DNA of 16,903 nucleotides from Methanoregula sp. UBA276 (GTDB taxonomy: Archaea; Halobacteriota; Methanomicrobia; Methanomicrobiales; Methanospirillaceae). The notes beneath the pieces were generated by a model that was not told the origin of the DNA, searched no databases, and saw nothing but the letters and a program-made list of their open reading frames with translations. A program made the translations under genes and the position numbers. The stretch covers positions 18,285-35,187 of the forward strand of contig DANA01000041.1 in the NCBI GenBank assembly GCA_002508495.1, given 5' to 3'. Shown here in pieces: positions 6,812 to 13,395 of this stretch. Each line of letters begins with the position of its first letter. Position 1 is the first letter of the stretch.

Positions 6812-7126
6812 TTATTGGTTTACCGGAGATCCCGCCTCAATTTCGCTGATATATTTCTGCAACTGGGCGGAGTAAACCTCCATTTGCAGGGGGGTGCCAC
6901 CTTGCTTGGCGCAGGAGCACGGCGGGACGCCAATCTGCCGGATCTCCTCTGCACGGAAGTTGCCGGGCCCATAGATCTCGTCAATTACGTTCCAGGTCTT
7001 CGAACACCAGCGCAAAAGCTCGTAGTACCCTTTGTCACAGCCTTTTTTGCTCAGCTCAGTTATCGCATCGAGCCGGCCATTCAGCATGCTGATGGCCTCG
7101 TTTGGTGGGATTTTTATCTCGGACAT
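6812..7126 (-). CDS. Hypothetical helical protein, 104 aa
   Basis: The protein looks all-helical: a first helix NEAISMLNGRLDAITELSKK, then YYELLRWCSKTWNVIDEIYG, and a C-terminal amphipathic helix MEVYSAQLQKYISEIEA. The block with Trp, then I--IYG, then an Ile/Phe-rich tail resembles the short helical region that precedes TIR-like or nucleotide-binding domains in some prokaryotic proteins, but no such effector domain is attached. This is a weak resemblance. A CSC motif occurs near residue 69. I chose ATG 7126 (MSEIKIPP); the frame extends upstream to a GTG at 7216, but those 30 residues look non-conserved and basic. An AGGA sits about ten bases upstream of the chosen start. It lies 106 bases downstream of the STAS gene and could share its transcript. 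Confidence 0.6.
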   Translation of the reverse strand: MSEIKIPPNEAISMLNGRLDAITELSKKGCDKGYYELLRWCSKTWNVIDEIYGPGNFRAEEIRQIGVPPCSCAKQGGTPLQMEVYSAQLQKYISEIEAGSPVNQ

Positions 7127-7232
7127 GGGATGTTTTCCTGCAATAGTGTGCTGTGCTGGTGAAGAAAAAGGCTCTTTTTTGTGCCAGCCGGCTTTTTCGG
7201 CCCTCCCCCGTTTCACCTGAAGTTACGGGCTA

Positions 7233-7580
7233 CTATTCCCGTGGGCCTTCCAGGTACCGGAACGCCTCCTCCCGTGTTGCGTACACCGGAAAGACCCGGT
7301 CAAATCCCGCGATGATGAAGACCTGCATGACTGTGGATTTGAGGGAACATACGGCAACCCTGCCACCCGTATCCGTGACAGTCCGGAGTACGCCAAGCAT
7401 CACCCGCATACCGGCACTGGAAATGTAATCGGTCCGGGACAGGTCAAAGAGAACCCGCTCCGGGTTTTTTATAAGGAATGGGAGGAGTTCATGCTCCACG
7501 AAAGGGATCTGGTCAAGAGCAAAACGCTCCGGCAGCAGGGTGATTACCGTGCCGTTTGCAATTGTTGTGGTTGTAACCAT
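7233..7580 (-). CDS. STAS-domain protein (anti-anti-sigma-factor-like)
   Basis: The 115-residue protein is a single STAS domain, the fold of SpoIIAA/RsbV antagonists. The signature is VLFDLSRTDYISSAGMRVML (residues 43-62). Ser54 or Ser55 sits where the family's phosphorylated Ser is found. Sheet and helix order fit (TVITLLPERF first strands, then the helix after the signature). In bacteria such proteins bind and release an RsbW-type kinase depending on phosphorylation, and an RsbU/SpoIIE phosphatase resets them. A likely RsbU-type protein begins at 15441 in this window, but no RsbW-type kinase is seen. The start is well supported by AAGGAGAG on the minus strand, about five bases before ATG. 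The gene follows the PPC gene by 65 bases on the same strand, probably in one transcript. Confidence 0.88.
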   Translation of the reverse strand: MVTTTTIANGTVITLLPERFALDQIPFVEHELLPFLIKNPERVLFDLSRTDYISSAGMRVMLGVLRTVTDTGGRVAVCSLKSTVMQVFIIAGFDRVFPVYATREEAFRYLEGPRE

Positions 7581-7620
7581 CGGGGCTCTCCTTCTCCGGT
7601 GATCTCAGGGTTACCGGATA

Positions 7621-7636
7621 ACAACAAAAATGTTGT
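7621..7636. other. Small hairpin between PPC and STAS genes
   Basis: ACAACA (7621-7626) and TGTTGT (7631-7636) form a perfect six-base stem around four A (four T in the minus-strand transcript). It lies just after the stop of the PPC gene and may act as a processing or attenuation site between the two genes. Confidence 0.3.
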
Positions 7637-7645
7637 GCAGGGGAC

Positions 7646-8065
7646 CTAAAGATCGAAGACGTTGAGCCCAGTATCAGCATCGAACCTGCGGCCGAGGCGG
7701 TCATCGAAGGTATGGATGAATACCTCGCAGGTGCCGCTGACCACGGCACTGGTCAGGTGGCCGCCGAACGCGAGGTACGTTGCATCGGTGAGCGTGATGT
7801 GGAGGTGCAGGTACGGTTTGTTGTCCATGGTCGTGATGCTGCCGGCAAGCGAGGTTATCTCGTGGTCGCCCGAGAGCGTTGTCGTGTGATACTCCTTTGT
7901 TCTGGCAGCAAAGATCCCGATCACCGCATTGTCGACCGCACCGATGCCCTGCACCGTGCCAATGCAGATGGCCTGCTCTTTGCAGAAATCCTTCAGTGTG
8001 CTCACGATCTCCTCGCCCCGGTCAAGGCGGAGGATAAAAGTCGGGCCAAGTTTTCGATACCGCAA
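7646..8065 (-). CDS. PPC/DUF296 domain protein, probable TTG start
   Basis: The protein matches the PPC (DUF296) family of small trimeric proteins, whose plant members carry DNA-binding AT-hooks; prokaryotic members usually consist of the PPC domain alone. Key blocks are FILRLDRGEEIVSTL (10-24), GTVQGIGAVDNAVIGIF (36-52) and HLHITLTD with His87 and His89, then AFGGHL with His103, histidines at the family's metal site. I place the start at TTG 8065, because GAAGGAG lies eight bases upstream and gives 139 residues, the usual size, with an N-terminus (RYRKLGPTF) that fits the family. The frame is open to ATG 8170 with ATG 8140 inside; those 35 residues have no domain. Function is unknown; no AT-hook is present. 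Confidence 0.82.
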   Translation of the reverse strand: MRYRKLGPTFILRLDRGEEIVSTLKDFCKEQAICIGTVQGIGAVDNAVIGIFAARTKEYHTTTLSGDHEITSLAGSITTMDNKPYLHLHITLTDATYLAFGGHLTSAVVSGTCEVFIHTFDDRLGRRFDADTGLNVFDL

Positions 8066-8449
8066 TGGTACGTCTCCTTCGTATGCTCGTAGTGTGTCAA
8101 ATGCCGGTATCCCCGGATTGAGGACCAGAGTTACCGCCATTTCCTGTACAGACTTCCTTGGTCCTGCCATTATATCAAAGGCTCAGCAAAGGCTGGAGAT
8201 CCTCAAGCGGTTCGCTGATGCGGCCGGCCCGGTATTTGCGGGATCTGGTGCAGGTCGGTTTATGCGAGCGATCCAAAGATTTTTTATAATAATGCCAAAC
8301 CGCAGGTGATTTGCAGATGAATGTAAGAAAATTTTAATCAAATGATGGAATTCACCTGTCCAAATTTAACAAAATTATAAATAGTATAACACTACAATCC
8401 ACATAGTAGCGTCACCAAAGACCAGTTATCATGGGAACGGGTGGATCGT
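8066..8449. other. Divergent promoter region between PPC and archaellin genes
   Basis: On the minus strand a TATA-like TTATAAAAAAT (8279-8289 on plus) could drive the PPC transcript with a leader near 190 bases. A second minus-strand candidate, GATATAAT, lies around 8169-8176. On the plus strand the archaellin promoter is at 8375. An inverted pair, CAGGTGA (8303-8309) and TCACCTG (8352-8358), brackets the AT-rich stretch between the two promoters. Confidence 0.45.
8375..8382 (+). promoter_or_regulatory. TATA box of the archaellin gene
   Basis: TTATAAAT, preceded by an A-rich stretch as in a BRE, lies 75 bases before ATG 8450. Transcription would start near 8405 and leave a leader of about 45 bases. 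The surrounding AT-rich island stands out against GC-rich genes. Confidence 0.6.
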
Positions 8450-9028
8450 ATGAGGATTTTCAGACCAGATGAAGAGGCATTCACCGGCCTTGAGGCGGCG
8501 ATCGTGCTTGTCGCGTTCGTAGTTGTCGCGGCAGTGTTTGCGTATGTTGTGCTCGGCGCCGGGTTCATGACCACGGAGAAGGCACAGGAGACCGTGCATT
8601 CCGGGATCCGGCAGGCAACTGCCGCAGTGCAGCAGTCAGGACAGACCAGCCTCCAGGCGGACGCGACCGGTACCGGGGTCGAACAAGTATCATTCTTCCT
8701 CCAGCTCGCAGCATCCGGTACCGGAACCGACATGGCCGCTTTCGGGTATACGCTCTCGACAACGGACAAGATGACAACCTATACTGCCGATGATGTTACC
8801 TATACCTGGGTCAAGATCGTGGACGGGTCCGGCCATTCCGAGCATGGCGGGTTTCTCGAGCCCCGGGAGATGGTGCTGGTGACCATCACGACCGGCTTTA
8901 CTCCGGCGGAGATGGGCCTGAGCGACAAATTCATGGTTGAAGTGAAGCCCGCACTTGGTGCACCGGTAACGATAACGGGAACGGTCCCGGGTGCCATGAG
9001 TGCCAATACCTGGTATGATGTGTACTGA
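8450..9028 (+). CDS. Archaellin (archaeal flagellin)
   Basis: The 192-residue preprotein has a short class III signal (MRIFRPDEEA) followed by FTGLEAAIVLVAFVVVAAV and YVVLGAGFMTTEKAQE, the hydrophobic N-terminal helix typical of methanogen archaellins. The prepilin-type peptidase (PibD/FlaK family) would cut near residue 10, before FTGLEAA. The rest is a Thr/Gly-rich beta domain exposed on the filament, ending NTWYDVY. Length is normal. Two starts are possible, GTG 8441 and ATG 8450; I prefer ATG, with GGTGG five bases upstream. No other arl/fla genes (J ATPase, I, accessory proteins) lie in the window, so this is a stand-alone filament gene. A TATA box and a terminator (T8 at 9074) suggest a monocistronic unit. 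Confidence 0.88.
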   Translation: MRIFRPDEEAFTGLEAAIVLVAFVVVAAVFAYVVLGAGFMTTEKAQETVHSGIRQATAAVQQSGQTSLQADATGTGVEQVSFFLQLAASGTGTDMAAFGYTLSTTDKMTTYTADDVTYTWVKIVDGSGHSEHGGFLEPREMVLVTITTGFTPAEMGLSDKFMVEVKPALGAPVTITGTVPGAMSANTWYDVY

Positions 9029-9073
9029 TGTTAGGGCAGACCTGAACTGGTCGCGGGTCTGATCCTGCCTCTC

Positions 9074-9081
9074 TTTTTTTT
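9074..9081 (+). terminator. Poly-T terminator of the archaellin gene
   Basis: Eight consecutive T lie 45 bases after the archaellin stop codon, a typical archaeal intrinsic terminator position. Confidence 0.55.
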
Positions 9082-9128
9082 CAACCGTACCGTTGGGGGA
9101 CGACTCGTACCAATGTCTTTGCTGAATG

Positions 9129-9231
9129 TTTTTTAATAGCTCTTCATTGATTTGTGTGGGCAAACCTGAATTCCGATAACGGCGTTGATGGCAACTGACA
9201 CTCCCAAATCCCCCCTTACGATGAACTTCGC
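9129..9231. repeat. Direct repeat, copy A
   Basis: Starts with a T6 run and continues into AGCTCTTCATTGATTTGTG (from 9138). By hand alignment 44 of 53 bases (9138-9190) match copy B at 10915-10967 in the same orientation. Weaker similarity runs on to about 9231 (both copies share CGATGAA near the end). It lies in non-coding DNA after the archaellin gene. Confidence 0.7.
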
Positions 9232-9501
9232 TAACCCCGTCAGTACACCCCGACAGCGGTTCTGGGGATGCGAAAACAACTGAATATATCGTTTATCATA
9301 CCCCTACAAAATACCAAGGACCCCTTTTATTGAATGGTGCGCGCGGGTTGATGCTGCCCTCCCCCTGCTGCCGTATACCGGGAATCCTGCATGACGCAGG
9401 AATCGCACGTTTCTGTGGGCTGGTCATACTTTCAGGCAGGCCGCGGATTGGAAATCTTTGCCCTGATATGCGGCAGATGGGCAAAAGGCCGATTTCTGCT
9501 C

Positions 9502-9528
9502 CTGTTTTAGAAAATCGTCCCAAAACAG
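9502..9528. promoter_or_regulatory. Inverted repeat upstream of the exported-protein pair
   Basis: CTGTTTT (9502-9508) and AAAACAG (9522-9528) are perfect arms separated by 13 bases. The dyad is centred about 30 bases upstream of the TATA-like box at 9543, a plausible place for an activator or repressor to bind. Confidence 0.4.
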
Positions 9529-9542
9529 ATTCAATTGACAAC

Positions 9543-9551
9543 TGATAAATA
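9543..9551 (+). promoter_or_regulatory. TATA-like box for the exported-protein pair
   Basis: TGATAAATA is centred roughly 28 bases before ATG 9575 and would give a leaderless message. A second candidate, ATATTTAAG (9559-9567), would place the start near 9590 and favour Met10 (ATG 9602) as the first residue. Confidence 0.45.
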
Positions 9552-9574
9552 CCAGTTCATATTTAAGAAAAAGT

Positions 9575-10330
9575 ATGAATCGGGATGTATTTGACCGTAG
9601 GATGAGCCGGTCGGTTTACTGTCTGGTTGTGGCGGGAGTGCTCGTGAGTCTGTTCCTTGTCGGTATGGCTGCGGCTAGCAGCAGTGGCGGTTCCAGTAGC
9701 AGCAGCAGTTCCTCCAGTGCTGCCGGAAGTGGTGATAATACGTGGGGCGGGGGTGTTACGCAATACAGTAACTGGAAACAGCTCTGGCCGGTTTACGAAA
9801 TAAACGGACAAAACGTATATTTGTATGAAACCGTTATCCCAAATTCCCCGTCTGCAGTTTCCGGTGTAGTATTTGTTATGTCTCCTGAAAACGAGGTACC
9901 ACAGGACGAAAACGAGGTCTATGAGCCATCAAAATGGGGTCTTGCAAAACTACAGATTCTTATGATGGTCAGCCTTATGGGCGCGCACATGACGGATGAG
10001 CAACAACAAGCCTTACTTGCTGGTCTTATTCCCCTCATTGAAAATGCCGGGGATGATCCAAAATTAGTGGAAAATGTAATATCTGCATCGTCTCACAAGA
10101 CTGAGGTAGGATTGACGCCTTTGCAGATATTGGATTATCTATCAAGAGGTATTGATCCGGCCGCTGCAGAACTTGATCGTGAAACCTATTCTGATGAGGA
10201 ATATACTGCCAGAGCCAATACCTTGCTGACCATCGTGAATAATATGGCAAACGGTGTCGAATATGAAGCAGCGGACATTATGAATGCATTTGGTCCTGGT
10301 GGTATCAGTCTGGGAGGCAGCGGATCATGA
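9575..10330 (+). CDS. Exported protein with Ser/Gly linker, unknown function
   Basis: The 251-residue product has a Sec-type signal region (about residues 13-34, SVYCLVVAGVLVSLFLVGMAAA) followed directly by a low-complexity Ser/Gly stretch (35-52). The remainder is a globular domain: a short beta part with LWPVYEINGQNVYLYETV, then helices (LAKLQILMMVSLMG, LLAGLIPLIENAG, TPLQILDYLSRGIDP, RANTLLTIVNNMANG), ending in a Gly-rich tail (GPGGISLGGSGS). I recognise no family. Mature parts lack cysteine. The start may be ATG 9575 or ATG 9602, which gives a more typical short n-region. The stop overlaps the next gene's ATG by four bases (ATGA), so the pair is translationally coupled and probably acts together at the cell surface. 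Codon use is AT-richer than in flanking genes, hinting at transfer. Confidence 0.75.
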   Translation: MNRDVFDRRMSRSVYCLVVAGVLVSLFLVGMAAASSSGGSSSSSSSSSAAGSGDNTWGGGVTQYSNWKQLWPVYEINGQNVYLYETVIPNSPSAVSGVVFVMSPENEVPQDENEVYEPSKWGLAKLQILMMVSLMGAHMTDEQQQALLAGLIPLIENAGDDPKLVENVISASSHKTEVGLTPLQILDYLSRGIDPAAAELDRETYSDEEYTARANTLLTIVNNMANGVEYEAADIMNAFGPGGISLGGSGS

Positions 10331-10905
10331 TCAAGAAAGCATCCCTCCTGATTACCGTGATGATGGTCCTTCTTGCATTCATTGGTACGGTCGGTGCAGC
10401 GGAGTTGAACATGGAAGACAAAGGTATCACAACCAATGTCCTGTTCTGTAAATTGATTGAATCGGGTGAATCCAGATGGTTAGTGCCCCTGCCCACTCAC
10501 TATATGGGAATTAATGATTATGGCCGGCATACCTTTATTACTGGGGCACAGAACCTGACTGACGGGAATTATATGATCGTCCAGAAAACGCAGAATGGAA
10601 CGGAATTGATCCAATACCTGAAACTGGAAAAGAAGGGAGATGTAAACCCGGTATATACGCTCCTGAAACTCGAGCTACATCCGGATGAACTTCCGGAGCC
10701 CCTACAGGTAGTCAGTACTATTCAGACCGACCCAACCCATACAATCGCACCCCCGGCAGATCACGCTGTTCCGTCAGCTGAGGCTGCCGCCCCACTACCA
10801 ACAACGGCAACACCGGTTGCTAACCAGTCCCCAGTGAGCCCGCTCATGGTCCTTGCCGGTGTCGGGACAGCCGGCCTTCTTTGCGCACTGCGGATCCACA
10901 GGTAA
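10327..10905 (+). CDS. Exported protein with C-terminal membrane anchor, unknown function
   Basis: The 192-residue protein has an N-terminal signal peptide (KKASLLITVMMVLLAFIG, cleavage near AAEL), a domain at about 25-125 with beta-strand character (SRWLVPLPTHYMGIND, NYMIVQKTQNGTELIQYLKL), a Pro/Thr/Ala-rich linker (130-165) and a C-terminal hydrophobic helix (SPLMVLAGVGTAGLLCAL) ending in RIHR. This layout recalls surface proteins processed by archaeosortase-type enzymes (CTERM signals), although no textbook PGF motif is present, so a simple membrane anchor is the safer reading. Two N-glycosylation sequons (NLT, NGT) are visible. It starts inside the stop of the preceding gene (ATGA overlap). 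A T7 tract begins two bases after the stop, inside repeat copy B. Confidence 0.75.
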   Translation: MIKKASLLITVMMVLLAFIGTVGAAELNMEDKGITTNVLFCKLIESGESRWLVPLPTHYMGINDYGRHTFITGAQNLTDGNYMIVQKTQNGTELIQYLKLEKKGDVNPVYTLLKLELHPDELPEPLQVVSTIQTDPTHTIAPPADHAVPSAEAAAPLPTTATPVANQSPVSPLMVLAGVGTAGLLCALRIHR

Positions 10906-10906
10906 C

Positions 10907-11008
10907 ATTTTTTTAGCTCTTCGCTGATTTGTGTGGGTAAATCTGAATTTTGATTACGACGTCGATGAGGGCTGGCCACCCCCCAAAATACCCATTGCGA
11001 TGAAGTCC
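10907..11008. repeat. Direct repeat, copy B
   Basis: Begins with a T7 run (10908-10914) immediately after the stop of the exported-protein gene and continues AGCTCTTCGCTGATTTGTG. It matches copy A (9129-9231) at 44 of 53 bases over 10915-10967 and less well beyond. The T run would terminate the two-gene transcript. It lies between convergent genes. Confidence 0.7.
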
Positions 11009-11033
11009 ATCTGTCCGAGACACCAGATCCCCC

Positions 11034-12101
11034 TCACCCCGTCCTCCCGTAATGCAACCCGATGAGCGAGAGGTACTCGTCAGCATAACAGGAGACATCG
11101 TTTTTCCTTGTAAATTCCGTGCCGAGCGTTTCATCAAACAGGGAGATCCACTGCTCCCGCAGCATGTGGTAGTCGCTGCGCTCGCCCCGTGGTTCCGTGA
11201 GGATGGAGACGACCTCGGACATCAAAAACGAGTCAATGCACTCGTTCACCACCGCGATCGATGCATCGTGCGCATAGATACGGTCGAAGATCCGGCCGTA
11301 TGCCTGGTACACGGCAAGGGCAAGGGCCGGGGAGAAGCATTCGGGGGTGTCGATGTCGGCGTCCATCTCAAAGAGGAGGAAGTGGTCGATCCAGGGACGG
11401 AGCTGGGCAAGGTGGATACGTTTTTCCTCAACCGGCATGTGATGGTAGGCAAGCGAGCTCAGCGCGATATCGAATTTCCGGTTTATCCTATCCGTGCAGT
11501 CCTGGATCCGGCAGCTCTCCACCGTGATCCTGACATCGGGAAACGCTTCGCTGACGGTCTTTTTTGCAAGATTTACCATCGCGGGGGAGGGGTCGATGAG
11601 GAGGATCTCGCCGATGCCGGGGATCTTGTTTGTCCTCACCAGGTTTTTTAAAAATGCCACTGTAAGTGTCCCGTTCCCGCACCCGATATCCATGAACCGC
11701 ACCGGTTGGTCAAAGAGCGGGAGTGATGCCCCGCACTCACGTATGAACCGGCTGCGTGCTTCCTGCATGAGCGGCACCGTGGTGAAGTGGATGAACGGCT
11801 TTGGGTCCTCAAAGACCGTTGCCGGCCGGGTCAGTTGGTTCTGGTACCGCTCGAAGAAACCGATGAGGAATGCAATCCCGAAAATACCGTCTTTTTCAGA
11901 AAGGACTGCAAATTCCGCCCATTTTCTTGCCTTGCTGCCCTGACCCTTCGCTGCAAGGAAGGTAGCGACGTAAAAGTGGAATGCCGGCAGCAGGACATGC
12001 CGGATCTTCCGGTCATACGTTTCCGGACCGGGAGCCGTGACCAGGATCTCTTCTGCATACGCCCGCCACTCCTGCTGTTCCCGGTCGGTCAAAAACTGCA
12101 T
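11034..12101 (-). CDS. SAM-dependent class I methyltransferase
   Basis: The 355-residue protein has an N-terminal helical region (1 to about 125, including PAFHFYVATFLAAKGQG) and then a Rossmann methyltransferase domain. Motif I is RFMDIGCGNGTLTVAFL (135-151, the SAM-binding glycine loop). The motif II acid is Asp170 in LLIDPSPAMVNLAKK. The motif IV region is FDIALSSLAYHHMP (210-223). The C-terminal part is about 110 residues of mixed helices. The substrate is not evident; the overall pattern fits small-molecule methyltransferases more than RNA or DNA types. I chose ATG 12101 (MQFLTDREQ); the frame extends upstream to 12191, but those 30 residues look unlike the family. A TATA-like AATTTAAA (12157-12164 on minus) would give a leader of about 32 bases. 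It is convergent with the exported pair and divergent from the flavoprotein gene. Confidence 0.85.
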   Translation of the reverse strand: MQFLTDREQQEWRAYAEEILVTAPGPETYDRKIRHVLLPAFHFYVATFLAAKGQGSKARKWAEFAVLSEKDGIFGIAFLIGFFERYQNQLTRPATVFEDPKPFIHFTTVPLMQEARSRFIRECGASLPLFDQPVRFMDIGCGNGTLTVAFLKNLVRTNKIPGIGEILLIDPSPAMVNLAKKTVSEAFPDVRITVESCRIQDCTDRINRKFDIALSSLAYHHMPVEEKRIHLAQLRPWIDHFLLFEMDADIDTPECFSPALALAVYQAYGRIFDRIYAHDASIAVVNECIDSFLMSEVVSILTEPRGERSDYHMLREQWISLFDETLGTEFTRKNDVSCYADEYLSLIGLHYGRTG

Positions 12102-12156
12102 ATTGTTGTGGGAGAATATATTCGGGCTTTGGACAAAAAGGCTGTTGTTTTTCCCC

Positions 12157-12164
12157 TTTAAATT
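12157..12164 (-). promoter_or_regulatory. TATA-like box of the methyltransferase gene
   Basis: AATTTAAA on the minus strand lies about 60 bases before ATG 12101 and predicts a transcription start near 12133. It supports the shorter protein start, since the upstream ATG at 12191 would lie before the promoter. Confidence 0.4.
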
Positions 12165-12380
12165 GCACATTCCGTAAAGCCAATACGGCAAATGATGGAT
12201 ACACCCGGGGAGGGAAAAATCAGGAAAAAATGGTTAGTTCCCAGGTTCTGAAGGCGGTCCGTTCACCCCATCAGGAAGGGGCACAGGAACGGGCGGCCGG
12301 ATATCCCTTCGCCATCACGGCGCTCCCCGCAGGCATATGCTTAACACCCTCCTCTTCCAACCAGTTTTTGGAGATTTATC

Positions 12381-12941
12381 ATGGAGAAGATTACCCTTGG
12401 CGCAATGCCCTACATGAGTGTCATGCCGACTCTGCTCGTGGGTGCGAACGTGAAAGGAAAGCCCAACTACATGACCGCCGCCTGGGCAACCGTTGCCTGC
12501 ATGGCGCCGCCCATGGTTTGCGTTGCGATTAACAAGACCCGCTACACGGCAGAAGGGATACAGGAGAACAAGACATTCAGCCTGAACGTGCCCTCAACCG
12601 GTGACGTTGTCGGCGCTGACTATTGCGGGATCGTCTCGGGTTCAAAGGAGGACAAGTCCACGGTATGGACCACGTTCTTTGGAAAACTCGGGACCGCACC
12701 GATGGCAGCAGAGTGCCCGGTCAGCATCGAATGCAAACTCTTTAGGTCCGTGGACTGCGGCAGCCACCTGCTCATCATCGGGGAAGTCGTGGAGGTCCAT
12801 GCCGATGCGTCCTGCGTTGTTGATGGTAAACCAGACACGGTAAAGACGGACCCGATTGTGTATGCACAGTCAGCCTACTGGAAGGTCGGTGCACCGGCCG
12901 GCAGGGCATTCGCAATCGGAAAAGAGTACCGGAAGACGTGA
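12381..12941 (+). CDS. Flavin reductase-like FMN-binding protein (flavoredoxin type)
   Basis: The 186-residue protein matches the flavin-reductase-like FMN-binding split-barrel family, which includes archaeal flavoredoxins. Diagnostic blocks are MPTLLVGANVKGKPNYMTAA (15-34), WATVACMAPPMVCVAINKTRYT (35-56, the flavin-binding strand and turn) and NKTFSLNVPSTGDVVGADYCG (63-83). The acceptor is unknown; in methanogens such proteins are thought to carry electrons between redox partners or to reduce flavins. Several cysteines (40, 47, 82, 112, 118, 126, 145) may matter for redox chemistry. The start is supported by GGAG (12370-12373) seven bases upstream and a TATA-like GCATATGCTTA around 12333. 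It stands alone: the methyltransferase upstream is divergent and 560 bp of non-coding DNA follow. Confidence 0.88.
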   Translation: MEKITLGAMPYMSVMPTLLVGANVKGKPNYMTAAWATVACMAPPMVCVAINKTRYTAEGIQENKTFSLNVPSTGDVVGADYCGIVSGSKEDKSTVWTTFFGKLGTAPMAAECPVSIECKLFRSVDCGSHLLIIGEVVEVHADASCVVDGKPDTVKTDPIVYAQSAYWKVGAPAGRAFAIGKEYRKT

Positions 12942-13228
12942 GAGCGGTATCTCATTCATCCTGTTTTTACCCGGAAAAACCCGAAATGATTGCCCAACAC
13001 TGCCCCCTTTGAACAACCCGATCCCCCATTCCCGGCTCTCTCTTTGAAAAACAGTCCCTGGCATTTACGGGCGTCCCATTTCCGTTCTGCCGCATTCCTT
13101 CGAAGCGCCGGAACATTGCACTCAGTGGCAGTTCAGCACAGCGGCAACCCTGCACGCACCTCTTACCTGACAGGGAATGCCCCTGCCTGCCCATTGATCT
13201 TCTTCGAGCGGTTCGGGAGAATGCAATC

Positions 13229-13270
13229 GAATCCGGTTACCCCGTTCCTGCGCGGGTCCCAACCGGATTC
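13229..13270. other. Perfect 10-bp inverted repeat
   Basis: GAATCCGGTT (13229-13238) and AACCGGATTC (13261-13270) are exact reverse complements with a 22-base loop that contains a smaller nested pair (CCCG with CGGG). It lies 118 bases upstream of the presumed TATA box of the response regulator. It could be a terminator-type hairpin, an operator or a degenerate repeat. Confidence 0.5.
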
Positions 13271-13387
13271 ACTATGAACATATTAATTTTTCATTTCCGA
13301 ATAATGGGAATTCATGGTCTCAACGGGGAATCCCTCCGATTATTGCCCTTATCCGCGGCAAGGCCCCTCCGGCAAAAAATCAAAGGG

Positions 13388-13395
13388 CATATAAA
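13388..13395 (+). promoter_or_regulatory. TATA-like box of the response regulator gene
   Basis: CATATAAA predicts a transcription start near 13420 and a leader of about 85 bases before ATG 13504. Confidence 0.5.

Larger units (their letters stand above)
9029..9574. other. 546-bp gap after the archaellin gene
   Basis: It contains a T8 terminator (9074-9081), the first copy of a repeat (9129-9231), a small inverted repeat TCCTGC/GCAGGA (around 9388-9404), an inverted repeat CTGTTTT/AAAACAG (9502-9528) and the promoter of the downstream exported-protein pair. I see no gene in it. Confidence 0.45.

Noticed and set aside
8690..9163. Minus-strand frame containing a zinc-finger-like CTKC...H pattern
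   Set aside because: It is antisense to the archaellin gene; the C and H residues come from archaellin codons and the frame starts within the repeat.
11052..11651. Plus-strand frame of 199 residues
   Set aside because: Antisense to the methyltransferase, which has clear SAM motifs on the minus strand.
12990..13277. Plus-strand frame of 95 residues in the gap before the regulator
   Set aside because: Pro/Ser/Arg-rich, without ribosome binding site or domain, and open on the other strand as well. Treated as non-coding.
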